Shown here in pieces: positions 43,343-50,858 of a stretch of 64,000 bases of DNA. The stretch is from positions 124,001 to 188,000 of the forward strand of contig NZ_JAATEJ010000004.1 of NCBI RefSeq assembly GCF_012034175.1. The letters are read 5' to 3'. A program made the position numbers and the translations under genes. Each line of letters begins with the position of its first letter. Position 1 is the first letter of the stretch. This DNA comes from Actinacidiphila epipremni (GTDB taxonomy: Bacteria; Actinomycetota; Actinomycetes; Streptomycetales; Streptomycetaceae). The notes beneath the pieces were generated by a model that saw only the letters and a program-made list of their open reading frames with translations, was not told the DNA's origin and did not search any database.

Positions 43343-44136
43343 CCGGACCAGCTCCTTATCCGCTTGCGGGGGAATGCGGGGCCGGACGGCGATGGATGCG
43401 CGCGGGGACCGGCGCTATCGTCGCTCCCGCCGCCGGGGAACGGACCGCACGGACCTCCCGGGTGACCCCCTGCCGCCCTCAGCCACAGCGGTGTCCCCTT
43501 CCGGCTGCCGCGTGCTTCAGCATCGGCCACGGGACTTGCGCGGGACTAACGAACCCCTTGGCGCCGGCTTGGCGGGTGCCGTCTTACCGGCGGTGCCCGG
43601 GAGTCTTACCGGCCGCGTCCGGCAGTCTTACGGGCGGCGTCCGGGAGTCTTACCGGCGGTGCCCGGGAGTCTTACCGGCGGGCGTCCGACGGCTGAACGG
43701 CACAGCGAAAAACCGCCCGTCAAACAGCCGATTAGGCCCGAATCCAGGATGGACCCGACCAATCCACAGGTCTTGACAATTACCGCCGTGCTGGCCATTC
43801 TCGTATCTGGTGTTTTTTCGGGGAGCCGCCTGCGGCGTGTGGGTGTGATTTACGGGGGTGCGGCCATGTTCGTGGTCGGCGATGATGACGGCGCGGACGG
43901 CGGTGCCGACGCCGCGCACGCCGCACGCCGGCACATTCCGCGACTGGCGGATGTTACGCAGTCGCCGCCGCCCGCACAGTCCTAGCGGTACCGCTGTTCC
44001 CATGCTTCCCCGCCGTCACGCGGCGTGCCCGTCGAGCGTGCGGCAGTTCCCGCCGATCTTCGTTCTTGCCGATCTTCGCCGACGTCATGGCGTTGTCCAC
44101 CGCCATTGTCGGTAATGACGCCAAAGGACCAACGAT
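43343..44136. other. 794-bp divergent intergenic region between the biosynthetic operon and the SARP gene
   Basis: It holds five 22-bp tandem repeats (43581-43690). A candidate -35 TTGACA (43773-43778) reads toward the SARP gene with only a poor -10 (CATTCT). A doubtful small reading frame (43749-43985) encodes a hydrophobic start (TITAVLAILVSGVF) but has no clear ribosome-binding site. From about 43730 onward the GC content falls, as expected of a promoter region. No other gene was seen. Confidence 0.6.
43581..43690. repeat. five tandem 22-bp repeats with heptamer GTCTTAC, putative SARP-binding array
   Basis: Units start at 43581, 43603, 43625, 43647 and 43669. Each begins GTCTTAC followed by a GC-rich half (for example CGGCGGTGCCCGGGA). 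Units 1 and 4 are identical. A 22-bp period equals about two helical turns, the spacing on which SARP regulators recognise direct repeats. The array lies 239 bp upstream of the ligase start and 450 bp from the SARP gene. Confidence 0.9.
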
Positions 44137-46311
44137 ATGACGAACGCGGAAGTCATCACGGCCCCTTATCGCACGCCGCCCGGATATATCCGGTGGACCG
44201 AGGCGTTACCACAGGAAACACAGAACACCCCGCACGGCGTGGTGGAATTCCGCGTTTTGGGTCCGGTCGAGGCGGTCGTCGGCGGGCGCATGGTGGACCT
44301 GGGAACTCCCAAGCAACGGGCGTTACTCGCGCTGCTGATAAGCAGGGTGGGACAGCCCGTCACCGCCGACGTCATGCTGGAGGAGCTGTGGGCGGGGCAC
44401 CCGCCGCCGTCCGCGCGGACCTCGCTGCACGCGTACGTCGCCAACCTGCGGCGGGTGCTGGAGCCCGACCGGCCGCGCCGCACCCCGGCGACCGTGCTGT
44501 GCACCCACGGGCAGGGCTACCGGATCGACAGCAGGCGGGTACGGGTCGACGTCCACCGCTTCTGCGAGCGGGCCACCGCCGGCTGGCACGCGTGGGGCCG
44601 CGGCGACCGGCGGCAGGCGCTCGGCGAGTTCGAGGCGGGCCTGGCGCTGTGGCGCGGCCAGGCGTACGCGGAGGTCGGGCATGCCACGCATGTCATCCCC
44701 GAGGTGGAGCGGCTGGAGGAGCTGCGGCTCTCGCTCGTCGAAGGGCGGTGCGCGGCGCTGCTGGCCGCCGGGGCGCACGAGGTCGCGGTCGCCGAGCTGG
44801 AGGCGTTCATGCAGGCGCACCCCTTACGGGAGTACGGCTGCGAACTGCTCAGCCTCGCCCTCTACCGCGCCGGGCGGCAGGCCGACGCGCTCGCGGTGCT
44901 GCGCACCAACCAGAAGCGGCTCGCCGAGGAGCTGGGCATCGACCCCAGGCCCGCGCTCCAGCACCTGGAGAGCGAGATCCTCAACCAGGCGCCCGCGCTC
45001 GACTGGCAGCCGCCGGCGGTGTCCGCGCCCGCGGTGAGCCTCGTGCCGCCGCCGGGAGCGCTCCCGGAACTCGCCCCCGCGGTTCCGCCGCAGGCGGGGC
45101 CGCAGGTGGTGGGGCCGCAGGCGGTGCCCGACGGGGCGGCGGACGCGGCCGGGACCGCCGCGCCGGCCGGCGGGGCGGAGGCGTTCGTCGGGCGCGAGGC
45201 CGCGTTACGGCAACTGGACCAGGCGCTGGCCGCGGCGGCGGAGGGCCGCGGGCAGGTCGTGGCGGTGTCCGGCGAGCCCGGCAGCGGGAAGACCGGGCTG
45301 CTGCGGCGGTTCGGCCGCACCGCCGGGGTGCCCGTGCTGTGGGGCGCGTGCCCCGAGCACGTCAGGGCGCCGCGGCTGTGGCCGTGGCTCCAGGTGCTGC
45401 GCGCGGTCGCCGACCACTTCCCCCGGCACCCGGTGCCGGCGCCGGTGGTCGAGTTCCTGGAAGGCGACGGGGCGCTGCCCGCCGCGGAGGCCGCCGACCC
45501 GGAGTCCGTACCGTTGCGGCTGTGCGAGGCGATCGTCGGCTACCTCACCGGGGCCGCCGAACTCGGCCCGCTCGCCGTGGCGTTCGACCATGCGCAGCGC
45601 GCCGACCGGGACTCGCTGCGGCTGCTGGCGCACATCGCCGGATACGTGCACGCCAGCCGGCTGCTCGTGGTCGTCGCCCACCGCTCCGGTGAGCCGGCGA
45701 TGGACGAGACGGCCGCGGCACTCGCCCGCGAGGGCATGACCACGATCGCGCTGGGCGGCCTGACCGTCGCCGAGACCAGGACCCTGGCCCGGGCGATGCT
45801 GCGCCGCGAGGTCGGCCAGCGCACCGCGCAGGAGCTGTGGGAACGCACCGAGGGCAACCCCTTCTTCCTGCGCGAGCTGATCAAGCTCCTCACCAGCGAG
45901 CAGCGCTTGGCCGAGCCCGGCACCGCCCCCGTACCCGCCCCCGTCCGCGAGGTCCTGCTCCGCCGGGTGGCCCAACTCCCGTACCCCGCGGCCGAGATGC
46001 TGTCGGTCGCCTCCATCGCCGGACGCCACTTCGACATCGACGTCGTCGCCGAGGCCGCGTCCGTGGAGATCGAGGCCGCCCTCGAAGCGCTGGACGCGGC
46101 GGTCGAGGCGGGGCTGGTCGCCGAGGACCAGCAGCGCCTGGGCTGGTTCCGCTTCACCCACGGCCTGACGGCCGAGGTCCTCTACGAGAAGACCGGCCGC
46201 CTGCGCCGCGCCTACCTCCACGAACGCCTCGGCCGCGCCGCGGCCCGCTCCTGGACCGGCAACATAGCCCGCGCCATGGGCGTCACCCGCCCCCGCTCCC
46301 TCTACGGCTGA
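44137..46311 (+). CDS. SARP-family regulator with AAA ATPase domain (AfsR-like, short form)
   Basis: A 724-residue regulator. The winged helix typical of SARPs is at about 40-115 (FRVLGPVEAVVGGRMVDLGT, then LHAYVANLRRVLEP), the bacterial transcriptional activation domain at about 122-270, and an AAA ATPase region from about 350 (Walker A GEPGSGKTG near 383, degenerate Walker B LAVAFDHAQRAD). It ends at 724 without the TPR repeats of full AfsR. Four in-frame TTA codons (44206, 44323, 44824, 45205) imply control by the bldA leucyl-tRNA. ATG 44137 has AAAGGA upstream. It probably activates the cluster through the 22-bp repeats. Confidence 0.9.
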   Translation: MTNAEVITAPYRTPPGYIRWTEALPQETQNTPHGVVEFRVLGPVEAVVGGRMVDLGTPKQRALLALLISRVGQPVTADVMLEELWAGHPPPSARTSLHAYVANLRRVLEPDRPRRTPATVLCTHGQGYRIDSRRVRVDVHRFCERATAGWHAWGRGDRRQALGEFEAGLALWRGQAYAEVGHATHVIPEVERLEELRLSLVEGRCAALLAAGAHEVAVAELEAFMQAHPLREYGCELLSLALYRAGRQADALAVLRTNQKRLAEELGIDPRPALQHLESEILNQAPALDWQPPAVSAPAVSLVPPPGALPELAPAVPPQAGPQVVGPQAVPDGAADAAGTAAPAGGAEAFVGREAALRQLDQALAAAAEGRGQVVAVSGEPGSGKTGLLRRFGRTAGVPVLWGACPEHVRAPRLWPWLQVLRAVADHFPRHPVPAPVVEFLEGDGALPAAEAADPESVPLRLCEAIVGYLTGAAELGPLAVAFDHAQRADRDSLRLLAHIAGYVHASRLLVVVAHRSGEPAMDETAAALAREGMTTIALGGLTVAETRTLARAMLRREVGQRTAQELWERTEGNPFFLRELIKLLTSEQRLAEPGTAPVPAPVREVLLRRVAQLPYPAAEMLSVASIAGRHFDIDVVAEAASVEIEAALEALDAAVEAGLVAEDQQRLGWFRFTHGLTAEVLYEKTGRLRRAYLHERLGRAAARSWTGNIARAMGVTRPRSLYG

Positions 46312-46356
46312 CACCCCCGCACGGCGGGCGAACCCATGTGCCTCACACGGCGGTGC

Positions 46357-46391
46357 CGGTTCCCGGAACACCACCGGTGCCCCGGGAACCG
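46357..46391. terminator. bidirectional terminator after the SARP gene
   Basis: Perfect 10-bp arms CGGTTCCCGG (46357-46366) and CCGGGAACCG (46382-46391) with a 15-nt loop, between the convergent SARP and lectin/LamG genes. Confidence 0.75.
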
Positions 46392-46413
46392 ACCACATCT
46401 GCGCCCGACGGTT

Positions 46414-47830
46414 TCAGCTCAGCCGAATCGGGACCGGCGGCTGATTGTCGAGAGCAGCTACACCCTCCGGCGTGAGGGAACTCGGGTAGAGCTCGACATC
46501 GCTGATGGCGGCGTTCGCGTATTCGCCGTAGGCGCCCTGGTAGAGGCGGCGGCCGATTTGGAGATTGCCGCCGGCGTTCCAGTCGGAACCGGTGTAGGCG
46601 CCGGTTGCGGCCAGGTGCCCGTTTACGTAGAGGGAAAGGGTTTTGCCGGCGCCGTCGTAGACGCCGGTGAGGTGTGTCCAGGTTGTCGTCTGAGCGCTGT
46701 TGGACCCGGTGCTCGGGCCGTAGACGGCGGAGAAGCTGCCGGTCGTGCCGTCATCGTTTGCGCGGTTGAACGCCCATGCGTGTGCCGTGGCGGAGTAATA
46801 GAGCTGGAATCCGTTGGCCTGCCCGGCCGTGTCCGACTGCGAGACGAAAGTCGAATTGGCCGTGAGGTTCCGGAGTTTCACCCAGGCGGAGACGGTCATA
46901 CTCGCTGTCTCTCCAGTGAGGGCTGCGGGCGCACCGGTGTCGGCGTATCCGGTGGTTCCGTCGAGGCCGAGCACGGTGCCGCGGGCGGTGTCGGTGACGA
47001 AGGCGGCCGGTGCGTGCAGGGAGAGCGCCGCGCTGCCGTTGAACTCGTCCGCAGTATCGGTGAGGTTCCACCGGTCGGCCGGCCTGTCGAGGTTGCCCAG
47101 CACGGTGGATCCGGTGAACTGGGCAATGCCGTTCACCGCGGCCTTGCCCGGATACTCGCGGTACTGGCCGGTCGGCGACACCGCGTAGAGGTCGGGGTTC
47201 GCGTCAGGGCTGCCGTCAGGACTGTTGACGTCTCCGGGGGAGGCCACCGTCGGCAGGGTGCCCCGGTCGAGAGCGAGAGGGAGAACAGCGGTCGCGACGG
47301 GAAGTGTTCCTGCCGATGCGCCGGCCCAGTTCTGCGAGGTGTCGTCCTGGCAAGTCCAGATGATCAACTGGGTCCCGGCACTGGTACTCCCCGCCGGATC
47401 GGCCAGGCACAGTCCGGATGCGAGGTTGGCCAACGAGCCGGGGGCACTGCCCGGCTGCCACTTCTGGGCGCCGCTGCCGTTGCAGGCTTCGAGCGTGACC
47501 GAGGCGGCGTTGGCGGTGCCCCCCTCGGTCAGGCAGCCGCCCATGGCGTGAACGGTGCCGTCGTTGCCGAGCGACCACTGCTGGGACGTTCCGCCGTTGC
47601 AGACCCCGATCTGGACCGCGGTCCCGGCTGCAGCGGACGCACCTCGTACTTCTGCGCAGAGCTGGGGGCCGCCCGTCTGCACGAGTGAGGTGAGCGGGCG
47701 GGGCTCGGGCGCCGCGAGCACGCTGGTGGGCAGGCCGTCCGCGTCGAAGCTCAAGGAGTAGGTGTGGATCGCACCGGTGCTGTCGCGGGCCCAGAGCGTC
47801 GGCTGCCCACCGACCGTGCCGGCGGATCGC
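46414..47830 (-). pseudogene. 5'-truncated ricin-lectin plus LamG protein gene
   Basis: The frame carries a ricin-B lectin domain (three QxW motifs: SQQWSL, AQKWQP, SQNWAG), a linker with an FG-GAP-like fragment (NPDLYAVSPTGQYREYPG), and a C-terminal LamG jellyroll (TVSAWVKLRNLTANSTFVSQ, then YYSATAHAWAFNRANDDGTT), ending naturally at 46414. Upstream of about 47830 the family similarity stops at GTVGGQPTLWARDSTGAIHT. The continuing frame is merely antisense to the toxin gene. The N-terminal half and the secretion signal are missing. It lies head to head with the likewise truncated toxin gene, so a rearrangement joined two gene interiors here. Confidence 0.7.
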
Positions 47831-48864
47831 CTCACGGTACACCGGAAACGCCGCAGGATCTTGTCACTGCGCACGCCCCTCCGGAGACGAAGGCCGCACC
47901 GGATCCGGCCCCGGCCGCGCCCAAGGATGAAGCCCAGCCGAGCCACCCCACTTCTGGTACTCCCAAGGAACCCGATCCTGAAGTCGGAAAGAAATGCAGC
48001 TTCGATCCGGCGACTCCCGTTCTCCTCAAGAACGGCAAGAGCAAGCCCATCGCCGAGGTGCAAGTAGGCGATCAGGTCGAATCAGCCGATCCCGAGACAG
48101 GTAAGAACGCCGGACCGCACACCGTCACAGCCACCTGGGTCAACTACGACACCGACCTGCTCGATGTCACCGTCCAGTACTCAGACGGCGCACCCGCCAC
48201 CCTTCACACCACGGCCAACCACCCGTTCTGGGACGACACCACCCACACGTGGACCCCTGCCGGCAACCTTCGCCCCGGCGAATCCCTCAACACTTCCGCC
48301 GACCACCACGCGACCGTCCTGGCCGTCCGCGTCACCCCTGGCGCCGCCGATCGCTACAACCTCACCGTCGACCAGGTCCACACGTACTATGTCGTGGCGG
48401 GCGACGTCCCGGTCTTGGTCCACAACACGAGCGATCGTTGCCGGATACCTGCAGGGCAGCCAGGAGCAGGGCAATACGCACCGGCTCCGAATCGCCTGCA
48501 GGCCGGGCAGCCGGATAGCGATGGAATGTTGCGCGGCACGAATGCGACCGGGCAAACTACTAGCCGCGGGGGCTTCCGTGTTGCAACAGAGGATAGCGCC
48601 TGGGACAATGCGGAGCTTGGACCAAACGGTGGACGCTTGTGCCCGACGCAAGGACCAAACTGTGCCGGGGAGGTAATGGTCGCGCCGCGAACGCCAGACG
48701 CAACACGGGACTGGGATGTCAGTCATAATCCCTCATGGACCAATCGGCAGTTCGATCCCGGCGTTTCTCGCGAGGAAGTGCTCGACAATTACCAGGAGGG
48801 CACGGGTCTTGAATGCATACCCTGCAACCGTGGGGGCGGCAACGACGATTCTAGGTTTGGTTAG
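47764..48864 (+). CDS. 5'-truncated polymorphic toxin: Hint (pretoxin) domain plus HNH/GH-E-like nuclease domain
   Basis: Formally open from GTG 47764, but only the part from about 47835 looks native; the first 24 codons are antisense to the lectin gene. A Pro/Ala/Glu-rich linker leads to a Hint domain (CSFDPATPVLLKNGKSKPIA, TTANHPFWDD, QVHTYYVVAGDVPVLVHN), ending in VHNT as expected at a toxin release site. The C-terminal domain, GEVMVAPRTPDATRDWDVSH followed by EECL-type spacing and CIPCNRGGGND, resembles GH-E/HNH nuclease toxins. Secretion and N-terminal repeat regions are missing, so this is an orphan toxin tip. Its base composition is less GC-rich than its neighbours. Confidence 0.75.
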   Translation: MDRTGAVAGPERRLPTDRAGGSPHGTPETPQDLVTAHAPPETKAAPDPAPAAPKDEAQPSHPTSGTPKEPDPEVGKKCSFDPATPVLLKNGKSKPIAEVQVGDQVESADPETGKNAGPHTVTATWVNYDTDLLDVTVQYSDGAPATLHTTANHPFWDDTTHTWTPAGNLRPGESLNTSADHHATVLAVRVTPGAADRYNLTVDQVHTYYVVAGDVPVLVHNTSDRCRIPAGQPGAGQYAPAPNRLQAGQPDSDGMLRGTNATGQTTSRGGFRVATEDSAWDNAELGPNGGRLCPTQGPNCAGEVMVAPRTPDATRDWDVSHNPSWTNRQFDPGVSREEVLDNYQEGTGLECIPCNRGGGNDDSRFG

Positions 48865-48867
48865 CAC

Positions 48868-49440
48868 GTGAACCTCATTGAGCACATGGAGAGTCGGCTC
48901 GGGCGGCTGGTCGAAGGCTGGTCAGTCGACCCAGATTCCAACCCCATGCCATTCCAGCTCGGACGTTTCCAGGACGGCATGCTTCCGGGCGTCGTGACCT
49001 ATGCCACGATCGGCCTCAGTAAGCACGGGCTGGCATCCCGCACCTCGGGCCGTGGAATTCACCAGGAGTTGCTGCTGTCGGTCCGCACCGGAAGCGCCTC
49101 CGGATTTTTCCCTGCTCTTCTTCACCAGCTCGCGATGGGCTTGCTTGAACGCGGTGAGCCCATTCTTCGGGGAGATGTCATCGGCCCCCGGGGCGCGATA
49201 ATTCCCGGAAGCTCGCTGGAGGCGTTCTATGCGGCCATTCCGGTCTACTACGACCCTGGATTCGCGGCCGTTGACCTGGAGTCTGGAAACCGGGCGGTGA
49301 TGGTCTGGATGATTCCGATCGGAAAGGCTGAGGCCGCCTTTGTGGCAGAGGCTGGATGGGCGGCGTTCGAGTCGAGGATTGCCGAGCAAGACCCTGACCT
49401 GCTGGATTTGAAGCGGAGCGAGATTCGCCTCGACAAGTAA
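48868..49440 (+). CDS. SUFU-family immunity protein
   Basis: A 190-residue soluble protein of the suppressor-of-fused domain type: GFFPALLHQLAMGLLERGEP, VYYDPGFAAVDL and the ending MVWMIPIGKAEAAFVAEAGW ... DPDLLDLKRSEI match that family. SUFU proteins are frequent immunity partners of nuclease toxins. The GTG start is three bases after the toxin stop codon, so the two should be co-translated; ATG 48886 is an alternative. It is predicted to bind and block the upstream HNH-type nuclease. Confidence 0.8.
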   Translation: MNLIEHMESRLGRLVEGWSVDPDSNPMPFQLGRFQDGMLPGVVTYATIGLSKHGLASRTSGRGIHQELLLSVRTGSASGFFPALLHQLAMGLLERGEPILRGDVIGPRGAIIPGSSLEAFYAAIPVYYDPGFAAVDLESGNRAVMVWMIPIGKAEAAFVAEAGWAAFESRIAEQDPDLLDLKRSEIRLDK

Positions 49441-49819
49441 TTGCTCACCACATAGACCTGGCCTCACCGGGCCTGTCGTTGATGGCAACGTCAGCGGACG
49501 GGTGCTGCACAACGCGGTGGGTGGTCGCCGTCGTCGGGCTCGGGGGCGGTCCCGGTGCGGTTGCGAAGGCCGTGGAACCGGACCGCCGGGTCCGCCTGCC
49601 GCTCTTCGCATGGCCGTCGTTGCCGGTGCGCGCGGAGCGAGGTGTCGGCGGACTTGGTGGCGTACTCGGCCACACAGGCGGCTTCGGTGCCGACAGCGGT
49701 GACCTCGCGCACGTCGAACTGCTCACCCCGTGCGGATCTTGGGGGCCGGGCTGCGGGGGTGGGCCGCGTGTCGGCGCGGCCCGCGGCCTGGAAGGCTTAC
49801 CCCGCAGGCGGGGCGGGGG
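49441..49819. other. 379-bp gap between immunity gene and acetyl-esterase gene
   Basis: Apart from the replication-initiator remnant on the minus strand (49491-49735), a GC-rich stretch with no gene is seen. CCGCAGGCGGGG (49801-49812) lies just before the esterase stop and may help termination. Confidence 0.4.
49491..49735 (-). pseudogene. remnant of a RepSA-like replication initiator (actinobacterial integrative element)
   Basis: The minus-strand frame reads GEQFDVREVTAVGTEAACVA then EYATKSAD. This resembles the conserved block of pSAM2/RepSA-type replication initiators (a QFDVRE motif, then a YxAKYATKS-like motif), compressed by a deletion between the two. After about 30 more residues (PAVRFHGLRNRTG) the frame ends. 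No start or further domain is visible. It suggests that an integrative conjugative element once lay beside the toxin segment. Confidence 0.5.
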
Positions 49820-50815
49820 TTAGCCCAAGCGGGGTTGGAGCCAGGTGAGTTGGCGGGAGGTGTGGAGGGATTCGCCGCCCTCGTGGTGGTTGAAGGGGTA
49901 GACGCACACCGTGCGGTCGGCGGTGGGGGAGCCGCCGGGGGCGAGGGCGGCGTAGTGGTTGTACGCGGCGAAGACCGTGCTCGGGGGGCACACCGTGTCG
50001 CGCAGGCCGACGCCCAGGTGGAGGGGGGCGGTCGCGCGGCGGGCGAAGGTCACGCCGTCGACGTAGGAGAGCGTCGTGCGGACGGCCTCCTCGTCCGCGC
50101 GGTGGACCGCGAGGTAGCGGACGATCTCGCCGTACGGGTCCGCGTCCGTGATGTCGATCGCCCGCTGCACATGGCAGAGGAACGGCGCGGAGATCATCAG
50201 CGCCGCGAGGTCGGGCACCAGCCCGGCGACCGCGAGCGCGAGCCCGCCGCCCTGGCTGTTGCCGAGCGCGGCGACCCGCGCCGGGTCCACGCCGGGCAGC
50301 TCCCGTACCGCCGCGACCGCCCGTACCGCGTCGGTGATCAGCCGGCGGTAGTAGTAGTCGTACGGGGACAGGATGCCGCGCGCCGCGGGTCCTGGGCCGC
50401 CGAGGGCGGTGGCCCCGGGGTCGGGGGTGTCGCCCCCGCTGCCGTACTGGTCGCCCTGGCCGCGGCTGTCCATGAGCAGGTGCGCGTAGCCCGCCGCGGC
50501 GAACGTCAGCCGCTCGTGCGGGAGTCCACGGCCGCGCCCGTACCCGAGGTACTCCACGACCGCTGGCAGCGGCGCCGCCACCCCGCGCGGCCGGGTGAAC
50601 CAGCCGCGTACCGGGTCGCCGCCGAAGCCGGCGAACGTGACGTCCCAGGTGTCGAGCAGGCTCAGGCCCGTCTCGACGGGCCGTACGTCGCGCAGGACGG
50701 GCCCGGCGCCCGCCTGCTTCAGCGTCGCGTCCCAGAACGCGTCGAAGTCGCCGGGCTCGCGCACCGCGGGTGCGTATCGCTCCAGCTCGCCGATCGGCAG
50801 GTCGAACAGGGCCAC
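49820..50815 (-). CDS. acetyl-xylan esterase / cephalosporin-C deacetylase family (CE7)
   Basis: A 331-residue CE7 esterase. It has the conserved RGQG (118-121), nucleophile GNSQGGG (Ser187), Asp in GLRDTVCPPS (about 273) and His in NHHEGG (about 300), close to positions in Bacillus enzymes. There is no signal peptide, so it should deacetylate imported acetylated xylo-oligosaccharides in the cytosol. The start is GTG 50815. It lies 43 bp downstream of the LacI gene on the same strand and should be co-transcribed with it. Confidence 0.9.
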   Translation of the reverse strand: MALFDLPIGELERYAPAVREPGDFDAFWDATLKQAGAGPVLRDVRPVETGLSLLDTWDVTFAGFGGDPVRGWFTRPRGVAAPLPAVVEYLGYGRGRGLPHERLTFAAAGYAHLLMDSRGQGDQYGSGGDTPDPGATALGGPGPAARGILSPYDYYYRRLITDAVRAVAAVRELPGVDPARVAALGNSQGGGLALAVAGLVPDLAALMISAPFLCHVQRAIDITDADPYGEIVRYLAVHRADEEAVRTTLSYVDGVTFARRATAPLHLGVGLRDTVCPPSTVFAAYNHYAALAPGGSPTADRTVCVYPFNHHEGGESLHTSRQLTWLQPRLG

Positions 50816-50858
50816 GGGTCCTCCATGCGGGTGGGTTCTGCGGTTGCGGGCCAGGGCC

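Noticed and set aside
43581..43690. Possible CRISPR array
   Set aside because: The repeats are contiguous 22-bp units without spacers and no cas gene is near.
43188..43985. A 265-codon plus-strand frame upstream of the SARP gene
   Set aside because: It overlaps the ligase start and runs through the 22-bp repeats; only its last 78 codons could be a small gene and even that lacks a ribosome-binding site.
47840..48063. N-terminal extension of the lectin/LamG frame up to 48063
   Set aside because: It is Arg-rich and exactly antisense to the Hint-domain coding sequence, so it is not a real N-terminus.
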